Assembly: GCF_038502225.1 (NCBI RefSeq)
Contig: NC_091378.1
Coordinates: forward strand, 4,012,425 to 4,076,424
DNA: 64,000 nucleotides
From: Cherax quadricarinatus
Taxonomy: Eukaryota > Arthropoda > Malacostraca > Decapoda > Parastacidae
Reading direction: 5' to 3'
Of the stretch, positions 12,039 to 22,556 are shown one piece after another. The notes below the pieces were generated by a model. The model was not told the origin of the DNA. It worked only from the letters and a program-made list of their open reading frames with translations, and ran no database searches. The stretch's first letter is position 1; every line of letters begins with the position of its first letter. A program made the position numbers and the translations under genes.

Positions 12039-12073
12039 GGACTGATGAAGTCACTGTGGGGCGAAACGTTTCC
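12039..12073 (+). ncRNA. hammerhead-like motif with consensus core
   Basis: GGA, then exact CUGAUGA, an extra A, stem II GUCAC-UGU-GGGGC (one mispair), GAAACGUU, then UCC pairing with GGA. CTCAATAAAGATACC follows. This is the best conserved core in the window. The unit is single, and its tail runs into an AT microsatellite. Confidence 0.7.
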
Positions 12074-12114
12074 TCAATAAAGATACCCAAGAGTTGCACA
12101 TGTGTCTAATTTAT

Positions 12115-12115
<1 letters not shown>

Positions 12116-12210
<95 letters not shown>
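12116..12210. repeat. (AT)n microsatellite
   Basis: AT run with one CAT interruption, immediately after the tail of a PLE-like unit. Confidence 0.97.
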
Positions 12211-12388
12211 CCTCGTTTATACAAGGGTGTGGCGCTACTTCAAGATTATTTAATTCGCAGGTCGTTGTTTCCTTAACGTAGCAGACGCATAGGCGAAGTT
12301 TAGCGCATGACAACTTAAAATAAAACTGAATGGTAGTTTTGTTAAGCTGTTTCTTATGTTTTGATTTATTACCCCTTCCACCACCACC

Positions 12389-12390
<2 letters not shown>

Positions 12391-12431
<41 letters not shown>

Positions 12432-12435
12432 TCTG
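12391..12435. repeat. (CT)n microsatellite
   Basis: Dinucleotide run preceded by CCACCACCAC. Confidence 0.97.
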
Positions 12436-12659
12436 GTTGATGTTATAGGCAGGTTTAGAGGATGGTGGAGCCTCAGCACTTTCCTACAAGGTTCCAGTAA
12501 CAGCGTAGATATTAAACAGTAACGAGCCTGAGTACAATATATGAGCGTTTAAAGCCAAATTATTTTGGTTTAGAAAGGAATATTTTTGTGTGTGTGCTTC
12601 GATACCTTCTTGAATTCAATTGTCGATGCGATATACTTTTTTGCTTTATAGAGGGGAAG

Positions 12660-13136
12660 GGGGTTTTGTATTGCCTCTCCCTCGCAGACTATTACATATT
12701 GCCGGTACTCTCTGCCTCTTCCCCTTCCCCTATTCATTTTTTTCATCTTCCCCTCTACACGTCTTTCCTTCCTTCCACCTTTTACCCTTTCCATATCGAC
12801 CTCTTCCCTTACACCTACCCCATTTTCATTTCTTAACCCATCTCCTGTTCCTTTTCAGTCTCCTATCCCCTCTTCATCACCCCCAACTTGTGTTCACCTC
12901 CATCCCTTGCCTTAAATGCCTCTTGTCCTCTTCTTCCCCTCGACCTGTCAGTCTCCTCTTCCTCCATCGGTCAGCCTCCTATCCCCCCTACTTTTCCCTA
13001 CCCCCTTCTCCCTTTTTTTCATTCCCTTCTCTACCTCGTCTCCCCAGTATTCATTTCCTCCCGTCTCCCTTTCCACCTCTCTCCACCTCACTTCCTCTGC
13101 CTCTTCATCCTTCTCCCCGTCCCCTCTTGCCAACAT
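12660..13136. repeat. C/T-rich low-complexity tract
   Basis: Pyrimidine-rich, irregular. The open frames across it (up to 186 codons, S/L/P/F-rich) are composition effects. Confidence 0.75.
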
Positions 13137-13438
13137 GTGATGTTAATTATCGCTTATTCTCATTCTTTCCCATTTCTTAGTTTCCGCTGTTGACTTTTTA
13201 TTAAAATAGTTTCTTCTTAGTTGCTGTTGTGACGAGCGCTCACACAATAATTTAAAGTTAAAATTATAATTGTGACTCTGTGTGACTGGCCATGTGTCAA
13301 GCTTACACATATGTGTGTATGTACCCGTCTGAGTGTCGAGTATCATGTAATTTAGGGGTTTGAATAATACAGAATGAATCTTTTAGTTAACCTATTGAAA
13401 GTATTCGCGAAAATTAGTCGTTTAACTCTATAAATGCA

Positions 13439-14012
13439 ATAAGTGTCCGGGGCCCAACTGTTCAACAGCCTTCCATCAGCAGTAAGGGGCATTACCGGTA
13501 GACCCCCTGGTAAGATAAGAGATAAGATAAGATTTCGTTCGGATTTTTAACCTCGGAGGGTTAGCCACCCAGGATAACCCAAGAAAGTCAGTGCGTCATC
13601 GAGGACTATCTAACTTATTTCCATTGGGGTCCTTAATCTTGTCCCCCAGGATGCGACCCACACCAGTCGACTAACACCCAGGTACCTATTTGCTGCTAGG
13701 TGAACAGGACAACAGGTGTAAGGAAACGTGTCGAATGTTTCCACCCGCCGAGAATCGAACCCGGGCCCTCCGTGTGTGAAGCGGGAGCTTTAGCCACCAG
13801 GCCACCGGGCCACTCGCCGGGCCAGGCCAGCTGGACAGATACCTAAAGACAGTGCCGGATCAGCTGGGTTGTGGTTCGTACGTTGGATTGCGTGCTGCCA
13901 GTAGTAACAGCTTCGTTGATCAGGCCCTGATCCACCGGGAGGCCTGGTCGAGGACCGGGCCGCGGGGGTGTTAATCCCCGGAATGCCCTCCAGGTAGACT
14001 CCAGGTATAAAT
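13439..14012 (+). mobile_element. LINE-A 3' fragment interrupted by a SINE
   Basis: The left part, 13439-13510 (AAGTGTCCGGGGCCCAACTG, TTCAACAGCC), and the right part, 13829-14012 (AGCTGGACAGATACC to CCCTCCAGGTAGACTCCAGG), are collinear LINE-A pieces. About 17 bp of the LINE between them is missing. The SINE at 13511-13828 occupies that position. Confidence 0.88.
13511..13828 (-). mobile_element. tRNA-derived SINE, B-type 3' module
   Basis: Read on the minus strand: a tRNA-like head (GGTGGCTAAAGCTCCCGC as A box, GGGTTCGATTCTC as B box), then a body (TTCACCTAGCAGCAAATAGG, TACCTGGGTGTTAG, GTCGCATCCTGGG). The 3' module has GGACCCCAATGGAAATAAG and GGGTTATCCTGGGTGGC, and the tail is made of ATCTT repeats. 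This is the most complete SINE in the window. The head would supply an internal pol III promoter. No clear target-site duplication; the host LINE lost sequence at the junction. Confidence 0.85.
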
Positions 14013-14411
14013 CAGGTGTTGTGTATGTGAGAAAGTGAGAGAATATATTTATAGCTACAATTATGCGCAGATTAAAACGTTTAATAAGGAAAGGTTTCAT
14101 CAGCATTGGCTTCTTTAATCCAAGTTTAGAGCCCGCTAGAGCAAGTAGTATATATAGTGCAAGGAATCAGGCTAACAATGGAAAAAAGGGGAATATTTTA
14201 ATCAAAATGGTTAAGGGAGAGACCGGGGAGGGGGCGCATTTTTGGCAATAGTTGTGAATAAGTTGAACCAACTGCCAAGCAGTGCCATTTAAAGGAACAC
14301 CTGTTAATTTATTTTTCAGGGCCAATCGCCTGACGCTAGTCTTAATCATATGATGACCTGGTTAAGAAAGATCGCTTTGGGCAACTTTATAAGTAGATTA
14401 TGCAGTTAAGA
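14013..14411. other. no recognised feature
   Basis: Short open frames on both strands; nothing identified. Confidence 0.5.
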
Positions 14412-14549
14412 ATGAGTGTAAGACCTGCCTAGTCGGGTAGGAATGCTAAAATGCGCTGTTATTCTATTTTCATGTTTAACGCCAGATTACCTGTCGGATA
14501 ATTAGTTGGTCAGTATTTCGAGCTTAACATAGCGAGGGAACACTGCAGT

Positions 14550-14760
14550 ATTTGTGATGTAAATGGTTTAGAAAACGATAAGTTGAAGATGACACTTTTG
14601 CAACATTTGGGAATCTCTGGTGAGAAAACGTTTTGCCAACCAGTGGCTTCGTCAGTCTAATACAGAGTAGAACGGTGGAAGATGAAGAGTGAGGTAATCA
14701 GTCCCCCATCCTGGAGTCGATGTGTTCAGTCCAACTCGACACCACTCGTGTACCTCTCCT
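14550..14760 (-). mobile_element. PLE-like unit, single
   Basis: On the minus strand: GACTGAACACATCGACTCCAG-like, GACTGATTACCTCAC, then the hammerhead-like region 14623-14659, then GAGATTCCCAAATGTTGCA, AGTGTCATCTTCAACTTATC and AAACCATTTACATCAC. It is collinear with the unit at 61630-61826. Core CUGACGA fits the consensus and stem II is GCCA/UGGC, but GAAA is mutated to AAAA. Confidence 0.7.
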
Positions 14761-15360
14761 TCTTTTATTTATCAACAGCAACACTCGTTAGTGGAGCTCT
14801 CTTCGCGGGAAGACTATAATTAGTTCTTTGTGTGTTTGTTTGCCACCTTATAACAAACACTATATTGAACAGAGGATAACACTAGAGGGTCATAGCTATC
14901 TAATCTCCTAGTGCGTTATCATATGACTACGACTCATGAAGCATTTTTCCTGACGGAAGAACATCTCTCCATCACCACGAAGGTCTGTTGACCCATGAGA
15001 GGCCAACAGGCCTTCGTGTAGTGAGAATATTTTATACCAAGAGTCTTACTCGTGTATTTGTACAACATATCTTGCTTCAAAGAAAAATTCGGTACTGCTT
15101 AGCATGAAGATTTGGGTGCTGAATATATTATTAAATTTGTTGCTCAACTAGTCATGCTAATAGCGCTAGATGCAGTTCAACCTAGGCAGCACAGACCGGT
15201 TGATCAGGAACTACCATGAGGAACTTATTAAGTTCCCCCCTGAAGATATGGGATTTGTTGGTAATTACCCCTGTGTATGAACATGGTTGGAAAGTCTTTG
15301 TCTGTGATGAAGTAATGTACAGTATTTTATATGTTGGGCGCGTCAATATGTATTCTATGT

Positions 15361-15361
<1 letters not shown>
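14761..15361. other. no recognised gene
   Basis: Mixed sequence. A scrap near 15186-15240 (GACCGGTTGATCAGGAACTA, TTAAGTTCCCCCCTGAAGA) resembles an eroded minus-strand LINE tail. Confidence 0.45.

Positions 15362-15400
<39 letters not shown>
15362..15400. repeat. (AC)n microsatellite
   Basis: Pure dinucleotide run. Confidence 0.98.
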
Positions 15401-15402
<2 letters not shown>

Positions 15403-15508
15403 CGTATGGGACAAAGTTACGGGTTGTGAACCCTTGACAAACATGTATGATTGATGCCCTTCACAAGACCAAACCTAAAAACAGCAGTGGTGTGTGGGAT
15501 CTGTGATG

Positions 15509-16095
15509 CTCCCAGCAGTAGAGAATCTCCAGCATCTCTCAGCTCCCAGCAGTAGGGAATCTCCAGCAGCTCCCAGCAGTAGGGAATCTCCAGCAGCTCC
15601 CAGCAGTAGGGAATCTCCAGCAGCTCCCAGCAGTAGGGAATCTCCAGCAGCTCCCAGCAGTAGGGAATCTCCAGCAGCTCCCAGCAGTAGGGAATCTCCA
15701 GCATCTCTCAGCTCCCAGCAGTAGGGAATCTCCAGCATCTCTCAGCTCCCAGCAGTAGGGAATCTCCAGCATCTCTCAGCTCCCAGCAGTAGGGAATCTC
15801 CAGCATCTCTCAGCTCCCACCAGTAGGGAATCTCCAGCATCTCTCAGCTCCCAGCAGTAGGGAATCTCCAGCATCTCTCAGCTCCCAGCAGTAGGGAATC
15901 TCCAGCAACTCTCAGCTCCCAGCAGTAGGGAATCTCCAGCATCTCTCAGCTCCCAGCAGTAGGGAATCTCCAGCATCTCTCAGCCCCCAGCAGTAGGGAA
16001 TCTCCAGCATCTCAGCTCCCAGCAGTAGGGAATCTCCAGCATCTCTCAGCTCCCAGCAGTAAGGTATCCGCAGCATCTCTCAGCTCCCAGCTTCT
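15509..16095. repeat. minisatellite with 27- and 34-bp units
   Basis: About 19 units of AGCTCCCAGCAGTAGGGAAT plus CTCCAGC. The first unit is followed by ATCTCTC (34-bp form). Then about five units lack it (27-bp form), and the rest mostly have it. The last units are diverged. Several frames stay open through the array, but none is a gene. Confidence 0.95.
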
Positions 16096-16260
16096 CTCAG
16101 CTGACAAGAATAGTAGCCCCAGGCAGGTTCTCTCGCTCCCAACCCCTTGAAGTGGATAATAATGAGAGTTAACGGAGAAGAGGACAAATGCAGAAAGGAT
16201 AAGCAAAGTTGGTGGCGAGTCTCAGTAGGGAGAATCTAGGAAAGCTGGACAACAGTTCAT

Positions 16261-16272
16261 TCTCTCTCTCTG

Positions 16273-16364
<92 letters not shown>
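16261..16364. repeat. (CT)n microsatellite
   Basis: About 50 units with a few TGTCT interruptions. Confidence 0.98.
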
Positions 16365-16366
<2 letters not shown>

Positions 16367-16624
16367 GACTTGGGCATGTAAAAATGAAAGTATGTCAGAT
16401 TCATCTAGCTTATTAAGCGTAATTTATGTTGATGAGTTCGTAAGATATGAGTTAAACACATAATACGCTCTAAAAGGTCCGGTTATGTGTTTTCTTTTTT
16501 CAGTTCTGTATACTTGTAATTTTCGCGTCTGTTCATTCAGAATAATTGGCAGAATAATCTTAAATGTACGGTAACATTGGCTTAATGAATGGGTGGGAGG
16601 AGGGAAGTGTAATCCAGACGACAT

Positions 16625-16870
16625 TCTTTAGGTTAACCCAAGAAAGTGACGTGATGTTCATTTTTTTCCCGCTGAAGATCATTTCTCTGTCGGGATGCGA
16701 TTGACCTGGCGACAAGCCTGGCCCATGGCCGGGCTCCGGGAGTAGAAAGACTTTCGGAACTCATCAGAGGTATAACACTATCCGAATAACTCTAAGTACC
16801 TGTTTACCGCTAGATGAACAGGGGCAGCAAACGTACTTGCCCACAAAGTCTCGTTTTATCCGGGGATATA
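16625..16870 (-). mobile_element. SINE remnant containing a LINE-B 3' end
   Basis: The flanks are SINE pieces on the minus strand (AACCCAAGAAAGTGACG of the B module; AAGTACCTGTTTACCGCTAG of the body; a decayed tRNA-like head). The middle, 16700-16775, is a plus-strand LINE-B end (CAAGCCTGGCCCATGGCCGG then ACTCATCAGAGGTATA). Confidence 0.7.
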
Positions 16871-17336
16871 ATTCTCGTGCTTTCGATCGTGAGTATGGCA
16901 GGGGGAAGGAGGGGGGACGCAGATGAAGGATGGGGGGAGGGGTGCTTGCCGAAGTCAGTGGAGTGTGTATAACAAGTCTTCAATTGACTTTCGCATATTC
17001 GTGTTCTGAAAGGCTTTTCGCGGCCTTGCCGACTTAAGCAACTGGCGTGATTGACAACGAAAAAGCAATAACAAGGGAAAGAGTGTTGGGAATAGTAGTG
17101 GATGGTACACTGAGGTTGGTGTAGATTAGTTGATAAACAAAGTTGAACGATGGAGGTTAGAAACGTTCATTTGTGGTGAAATACAATATACAGGTTTATG
17201 TAATCTAACCTAAAATGTAGTATATGATATCAAATAGCATTTATAACGATGAGTACCTCGTAAGATTATCAAGGTAGTAAAATTAGTGGTTATTTTATAT
17301 TCATGGGAAAACACCATAACGTCATACATCGCCTGG
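16871..17336. other. no recognised feature
   Basis: G-rich patch near 16905-16945, otherwise unremarkable. Confidence 0.5.
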
Positions 17337-17455
17337 GGAATGATAGGTAATCAGATGTGATCCAGAGAAGGGTAGAATAGCTTTTTTTTGGGGGGGGAGG
17401 GGGATCAAGAGCCCTACACCGGAATCATGGCTCCTCCCCCTTCAAAAGGGTAAAA
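17337..17455 (+). repeat. repeat family D fragment
   Basis: Contains AATGATAGGTAATCAGATGT, GATCCAGAGAAGGG, a G run, and GGATCAAGAGCCCTACACCG. Matches the copies at 25668 and 46285. Confidence 0.65.
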
Positions 17456-17723
17456 CAAGGATACGTTGGGGAATGGTGGAATTTGAGCGTGAGGGAAAAG
17501 GGGTGGGATGGGGGGTTGAGATGATAGTGGGGCAATAACAAGACAGACTTGGGGCCTCTCCTGGCGAAGGTGCTAACGATATGGATGTTAACAGTATCAG
17601 GAGTATGGATGTTAACATTATCAAGAAGTGAAGTGTCGCTGGCGGCAAAGGGCGACTTCCCTTTACAGAAACGATAAAGTGGGAATGATGCACTGGAGGG
17701 AAGAACCGGCCCCAGACAAGGGA

Positions 17724-17725
<2 letters not shown>

Positions 17726-17788
<63 letters not shown>
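17726..17788. repeat. (GA)n microsatellite
   Basis: Pure dinucleotide run of about 31 units. Confidence 0.98.
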
Positions 17789-17791
<3 letters not shown>

Positions 17792-18584
17792 GGTTCTTTC
17801 AGCAGTTAATATATTGCAACATGGAAGCTGGGTCTGAAATATTGCTTTGTCAGCTTGAGGGATAATGGTAGGCACATTGATATGTTAATGATTCCTGGAA
17901 TCATCACCCCTGCTGCCCGGTATCAGACCAGATTTCCTAAATTGGCATAGCAACTTCATAAACCATTACGAAACAGAGTAAGGTGTATACTGCATGTAAG
18001 CAGAAATTTGTAATATTTACTAACCATATACATGTTAAAAAAGCAAAATATTACAGCAATCCTCTGTAAAACGCTTAGCTGGCTTCCTTTCCACACGATA
18101 GGGCGGCAAAGAACCTCCCTGGATGGTTTCTTGTCTCAGATATCGGCTCTCAACAGTTTTTCGACCGTCTTGGGCACCACAGCTGAATTTTAGATTCTTT
18201 TTTAAGATCTGGAATACCTTGGCAGCATAATTACTTTTTTATAACAGGTTTTGTAAAGAGAAAAATGACTTAACATTCCTTTGCTGGTAGGTGCGACACT
18301 GCAAGCAGCAAGTCACGGCTGGCATACAAGACTAACCTTGAACGTGTAACTTCAATGCTTAGCAGTTAAAAAAAAAAATACTAGGATTCGGAAAATAAGA
18401 GGAATCGATGACGCGTGACCACACCTTAATTTTGTTCAGTTCATTTCGTCTTCAGGGGTGGGAATTATAAGCTTTGTAAGGATATTTTTTTATTAAACTT
18501 CAGTTTACAAGCTAAAAGTTGTTATTTTACTCATTCCAGAGTCAGACTGTCTAAAGATATATTCCCACCCAATAGGATTCCATC
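17789..18584. other. no recognised feature
   Basis: AT-rich; nothing identified. Confidence 0.5.
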
Positions 18585-18785
18585 CTTAACAGTTTGCTAA
18601 CACCCAGGTACCCATTTACTACTTAACAAGGGCAGTAGGTGTACCTACCTGGAGAGTGTTCTAAGGGTCATCGCCCCCGTGGCCCGGTCCATGACCAGCC
18701 TTCCCAGCCTAGCCTGGGAATCGAATCTGGATTCTCTCGGCTGTTAACCGAATGCTTTAGTACTGAGCTGTACTGATCTACAAAT
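18585..18785 (-). mobile_element. SINE head and body containing a LINE-A end
   Basis: SINE body on the minus strand (TAACACCCAGGTACCCATTT on the plus), then at 18642-18707 a minus-strand LINE-A end (ACCTGGAGAGTGTTC, GCCCCCGTGGCCCGGTCCAT). A tRNA-like head follows, with GATTCGATTCCCAGG as B box and AGTACTAAAGCATTCGG as A box. Confidence 0.75.
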
Positions 18786-18794
18786 CACTTTGAA

Positions 18795-18910
18795 GTACCT
18801 TCAATGGTAATGCCTTGATGCCAGTGAAGACCTTTTGATTCACTGAATTAGAGCTACCCTCTCCTTTGATTAAACCTATTTCCTAGGCGTTTTAGGACTC
18901 GTAAGGATTT
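18795..18910 (-). repeat. repeat family D fragment
   Basis: TACCTTCAATGGTAATGCCT, TTGATTCACTGAATTAGAGC and GGCGTTTTAGGACTCG follow the same order as the copy at 29487-29640. Confidence 0.65.
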
Positions 18911-19482
18911 AGCGAGGGTGGAAGAACCCACGAAATTGGTCACAGGTATATGACGGGTATGAAGTTAGAATATTCCTGACCCTTCACCCCCCTTCCCCTC
19001 CCTTCTCTAGTACCTTCACGGCTCAAGAATCACCACTGTGCCAGTGTCCTTCACTTAAAAAATGGGGATACTGATCTAATTGTGTTTTGTGGAGGGAGGA
19101 CGAGGCAGAGGTGTTAGCAGGGTAGTGCAGGGAAGGTTTCATGGCAACTTGTCCTCCAAATAGTTTGTTTTCTGACGCATTACATTGCGTCAGTATGTAC
19201 ACGCTCTAAACCGAGACCAAAATTAACTATTAGTTGTTATATATTAGAGTAGGTTAACATAACAATTATACAGTATTCGCGTATAGTTAACCGCCAATAA
19301 CGAAATTGCATGAACGGGCGGCTTACGTCTGACAGCGAGGAGATATGTTTGTTGCTTAAATAGTTAGTAATCGCACTCTCGTTGTTTAAGTTAGAGGACG
19401 CGTTATTAGTGGAGCGCATTGGGTATATATACAGAGAAGTGTGTATTCTTGATCGTTAGTGTGTAAGTAAATTGCCCTCTAA
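18911..19482. other. no recognised feature
   Basis: No domain or repeat recognised. Confidence 0.5.
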
Positions 19483-19525
19483 ATGACCCACGTGCAGTCG
19501 ATAGGCTTTAAACCTAACAAACTTA
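19483..19525 (+). repeat. repeat family H fragment
   Basis: AATGACCCACGTGCAGTCGA then TAGGCTTTAAACCTAACAAA; the best preserved copy of the block at 8664 and 62379. Confidence 0.75.
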
Positions 19526-20224
19526 CTTAGCGGAGTCAGCCATCTTACACAGCCACACCAGCCAGATAGCCAGCCACATTACCAAGCCAGACCGTCGTAT
19601 TGTGGTACAAACTGCAAACGGGGGAAAGCACTAAAAGAGAAATTTTCAGTACATTATTTTGGATCTAGATGTTGAGCACGGAAAAATTCTTCCATCCCCA
19701 CCCTGCCCCAACCCTCCCCAATTTTTGTATATAATTTTGAGGTTATTTCCAACTCTCACGCGAGGAAATGGAATTTAGCAGAATGCGACACACGATACAC
19801 CGACCGGTTGCAAAGACAGCAGATGGAACCACAAGTGTATCTCTGCAGGAATAATATTGCGTGTATCTCTGTCAGCAGTGGACATTTTCAGGAAGTTTGT
19901 GGGCGCTGCGGCCGGCCGCGTAAAGGCTTGACTGATGTCTACACGCTGGAGCATTATCAGTGTTAGGCCTAGCGATCCATATTCAATTTAGATATGTATA
20001 TCACTGGGCAAACTTTGAAACTAATTAAGAAGGCAATTAGTGCCCGGGAGGGAGAGCGTAAGATCTTTGACCGGCCCTGCACAGGTGTCCGACGGATTCA
20101 ATAATTTGCTGTTTATACTAGAGGAAATGGTGGTGTTTATAGTGGGAGGAAATGTGTGTTGTATTGGTCCTTGCAGCTGTGAGGGTAAGGGGCACGTGCA
20201 CCAAGGTAGGACGAGGGTTACAAG
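19526..20224. other. no recognised feature
   Basis: Contains CAGCCACACCAGCCAGATAG-type CAGCCA reiteration near 19545-19580; otherwise nothing recognised. Confidence 0.5.
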
Positions 20225-20305
20225 GAAGCGTTAAACCTGTAGGGATCATACAGAGTCTGGGGAATGGGAGTCGTAGATCAAGATTCCTCCAGCATTAATT
20301 CCTCT
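20225..20305 (+). repeat. repeat family D fragment
   Basis: GCGTTAAACCTGTAGGGATC, ATACAGAGTCTGGGGAATGG and AGATCAAGATTCCTCC match the family D order. Confidence 0.65.
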
Positions 20306-20511
20306 CCATGAAGAGTACGTGATTATAGTTTTTTTTTTGTAACAGGATTTTTTTAAATTATCTTCGCAAAATTATATTGATAAATAAAATTATTGCTTTA
20401 ATACTTTCAGAGTAAATGTTAAAACAATTAACATAAAAAATAAATTTATTAAATAAATAATTTTATATCCCAAGCAGTAAGTGGCAAGAAACTACAATTT
20501 CCTCTACAAAG

Positions 20512-20653
20512 TGCTGGGTCAACTAGGCTGTGATGGATATGTTGGCCAGAGTGCCGCTAGTACCAACAGCCTGGTTGACCTGGCAGGCACCAGACAAGCC
20601 TGGCCCAGGACCGGGCTGCGGGAATGGCAAAACTCAAAACTCATCAAAGGTAA
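20512..20653 (+). mobile_element. LINE-B 3' end
   Basis: Translation includes LGQLGCDGYVGQSAAST then NSLVDLAGTRQAW. The DNA ends AAAACTCATCAAAGGTAA. This parallels the LINE-A tail (DQPGCGSYVGLRAASSNSLV) but with CDGYVGQ and an ACTCATCAAAGG terminus, so it is a related but distinct LINE family. No RT domain remains. Confidence 0.8.
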
Positions 20654-20739
20654 GGTTAATGCCCCTTTTTTCTGGTTATAAAAGTTCATATATCGGCAGC
20701 GTTGAGCCCTTACAGGAGAACATGTTGGAAGAGGCTTTC

Positions 20740-20895
20740 CCCCAGCCTGGTGCTCAGACTTCGGGAGTTTTAAAGAGAGCGCCGGGGAGGCTTCTCCCCA
20801 GCCCGGTACTCTAACTTCGGGAGGTTTAAAGAGAGCGCCGGGGAGGCTTCTCCCAGCTGCACTAACTTAGAGAGTTTTAAAAAGAGCGCCGGAGC
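20740..20895. repeat. ~60-bp degenerate tandem repeat
   Basis: Three units with GAGGCTTCTCCCCAGC, then ACTTCGGGAG(T/G)TTTAAA, then GAGAGCGCCGG. Units shorten rightwards. Confidence 0.75.
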
Positions 20896-21449
20896 GAGTG
20901 TGGTTGACTTCCGTGACGAGGATGATTGACAGGCTGGTGTACAGGGCGGGGGCGGCCATGGTTAAGGGTTACAACTGTCATTAGCAGCCAGAACCCACTC
21001 CCAGCCCCGTGCCGCGCTCCACCACATTTCTATCTCCTCGGGGATATTTAACCCATAAACCCTCGTCATATAGCTAGTCTAACCCGGTATGGATAATCAT
21101 CCATCCTTGAGCTTGACGGGAAATATATTTGAAGTCCAGTTAAACTCCCATTTGAGTAGATATGGTTACTCGAACCTGGGTATCTCGCACACCCGCCTCC
21201 TAGTCGACACTCTATTCCGCTCACTTTTAAGCAAATACTTGACACTTACGCTAAAGATTTGATGGCCCTTCGCGATGCCCCTTGCAATTACGGCACATTT
21301 GAACGTTTCGTAGCCTTTGGGCAATAGCGGGGGTTGCGCTGTTCTTTACCAACCCGCTCTGTGGTTGTGGTTTACCAGGGTGAGGAGATTCGCTTGGTTT
21401 TTGGTGCCTTTATCTCTTAAATTCTCTTCCAAAGGGGAGCGTGGGGTAT
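20896..21449. other. no recognised gene; possible tRNA-like box
   Basis: The minus strand near 21165-21180 reads GGTTCGAGTAACC, a weak B-box-like element, without a convincing A box or cloverleaf. Rest unrecognised. Confidence 0.4.
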
Positions 21450-21545
21450 CTTGATGCTGTTAAAGGGTTCTGGATTCGGGAATTAGAACTCCGCATTACT
21501 TTCGTGGATCAAATCAGATTGCCATACTTCCCCAAGGCTGTGTGA
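21450..21545 (-). repeat. repeat family D fragment (eroded)
   Basis: TCTTGATGCTGTTAAAGGGT, GGGAATTAGAACTCC and GATCAAATCAGATTGCC follow the family D order. Confidence 0.5.
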
Positions 21546-21682
21546 TTAAGTGCTCAGCCGTGGAATGTGTGTTCTGCTGCACGGTTTCGCTCACTGGTAG
21601 ATTTGGCAAGGCACTATTTGACGGGTTTACGTTTCGGTCACTGGGAGCTTTGATAATCCACTATTTGACAGGTTTCGAGTTT

Positions 21683-21823
21683 TGCTAGTCCCGCAGCCCG
21701 GCCCTGGGCCAGGCTTCTCCAGTGTTCCAACTGGTCAACCAGGTTAGGCTCTGATTCACCGGGAGGCCTAGTCATGGATCAGGCCGCCGGGGCGTTGATC
21801 CCCGGAATACCCTCTAGGTAGGC
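21683..21823. mobile_element. LINE-B end (-) joined to LINE-A end (+)
   Basis: 21683-21735 is a minus-strand LINE-B scrap (CCCGGCCCTGGGCCAGGCTT, ACTGGTCAACCAGG). 21735-21823 is a plus-strand LINE-A end (ACCGGGAGGCCTAGTCATGG, GGGGCGTTGATCCCCGGAAT). Confidence 0.7.
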
Positions 21824-22499
21824 AGGAAGGTACACGTTCCTCATTTCAGTTTCAGTGCAAAAGATTGAATATTCAAAATTTGCGAAGCTATATCTCGGGT
21901 TTCCATGGAGGGAGAGGACAAGGTGCCTCAAACTTCATGTGATCCACACTTAAGTACTCTCATAAAGAACAGGGTTCTTGTACACTTGGGAGTGCGCAGT
22001 ATTAACGATGGCCGCCGTGTATGTAAGTATCGATTACCGATACTGATTACAATCATTATTAATATTTCAGATAATTATAATACCTATTGGTAATAAATTA
22101 TACATATTGATTGAAGATAATTTTATACAATTTTATAGATGATTAGCATTTAATGTTTATATAATAAGATTCTACAGTATTTCACATGAGAATTTAATGC
22201 AGAATGTTCATAATTACTAAGAGAGAAAAAAAACTAAATATCCCTTTGGTTCTAAGTATTTTATAATACTGTGAAAATAAAAATATAATAATGCAAATAA
22301 TTTTAAATTGGAATTATTTGATATATATTTTTTTAACAAGCTGGCCGTCTCCCACCGAGGCAGGTTGACCCGAAAAAAGAAACGTTCACCATCATTTACA
22401 CTATCACTGTGTTTCCCAGCTAGGTTATGTGACCCAAAGAAGGGAAACGTCACCAACGTTCATTATATACAATGAAATATAGCATAGTATACATAATGG
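21824..22499. other. no recognised feature
   Basis: Very AT-rich; no recognised coding or repeat sequence. Confidence 0.5.
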
Positions 22500-22556
22500 A
22501 TGGTCATGGACTGGGTCGCGGAGGCATTGACCTCCGGAACACTCTCCAGGTATATA
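22500..22556 (+). mobile_element. LINE-A 3' terminus
   Basis: ATGGTCATGGACTGGGTCGC then GGAGGCATTGACCTCCGGAA. The terminal hairpin stem is GGAGG/CCTCC here instead of the usual GGGGG/CCCC, so pairing is kept despite both strands changing. Confidence 0.75.

Noticed and set aside
12620..13180. 186-codon S/F/P/L-rich frame
   Set aside because: Arises from a pyrimidine-rich low-complexity tract.
13735..13820. True tRNA gene on the minus strand
   Set aside because: A and B boxes are present, but the sequence continues into a SINE body and tail and the cloverleaf is imperfect.
15509..16095. CRISPR array
   Set aside because: Units are contiguous with no unique spacers, and the genome is eukaryotic.
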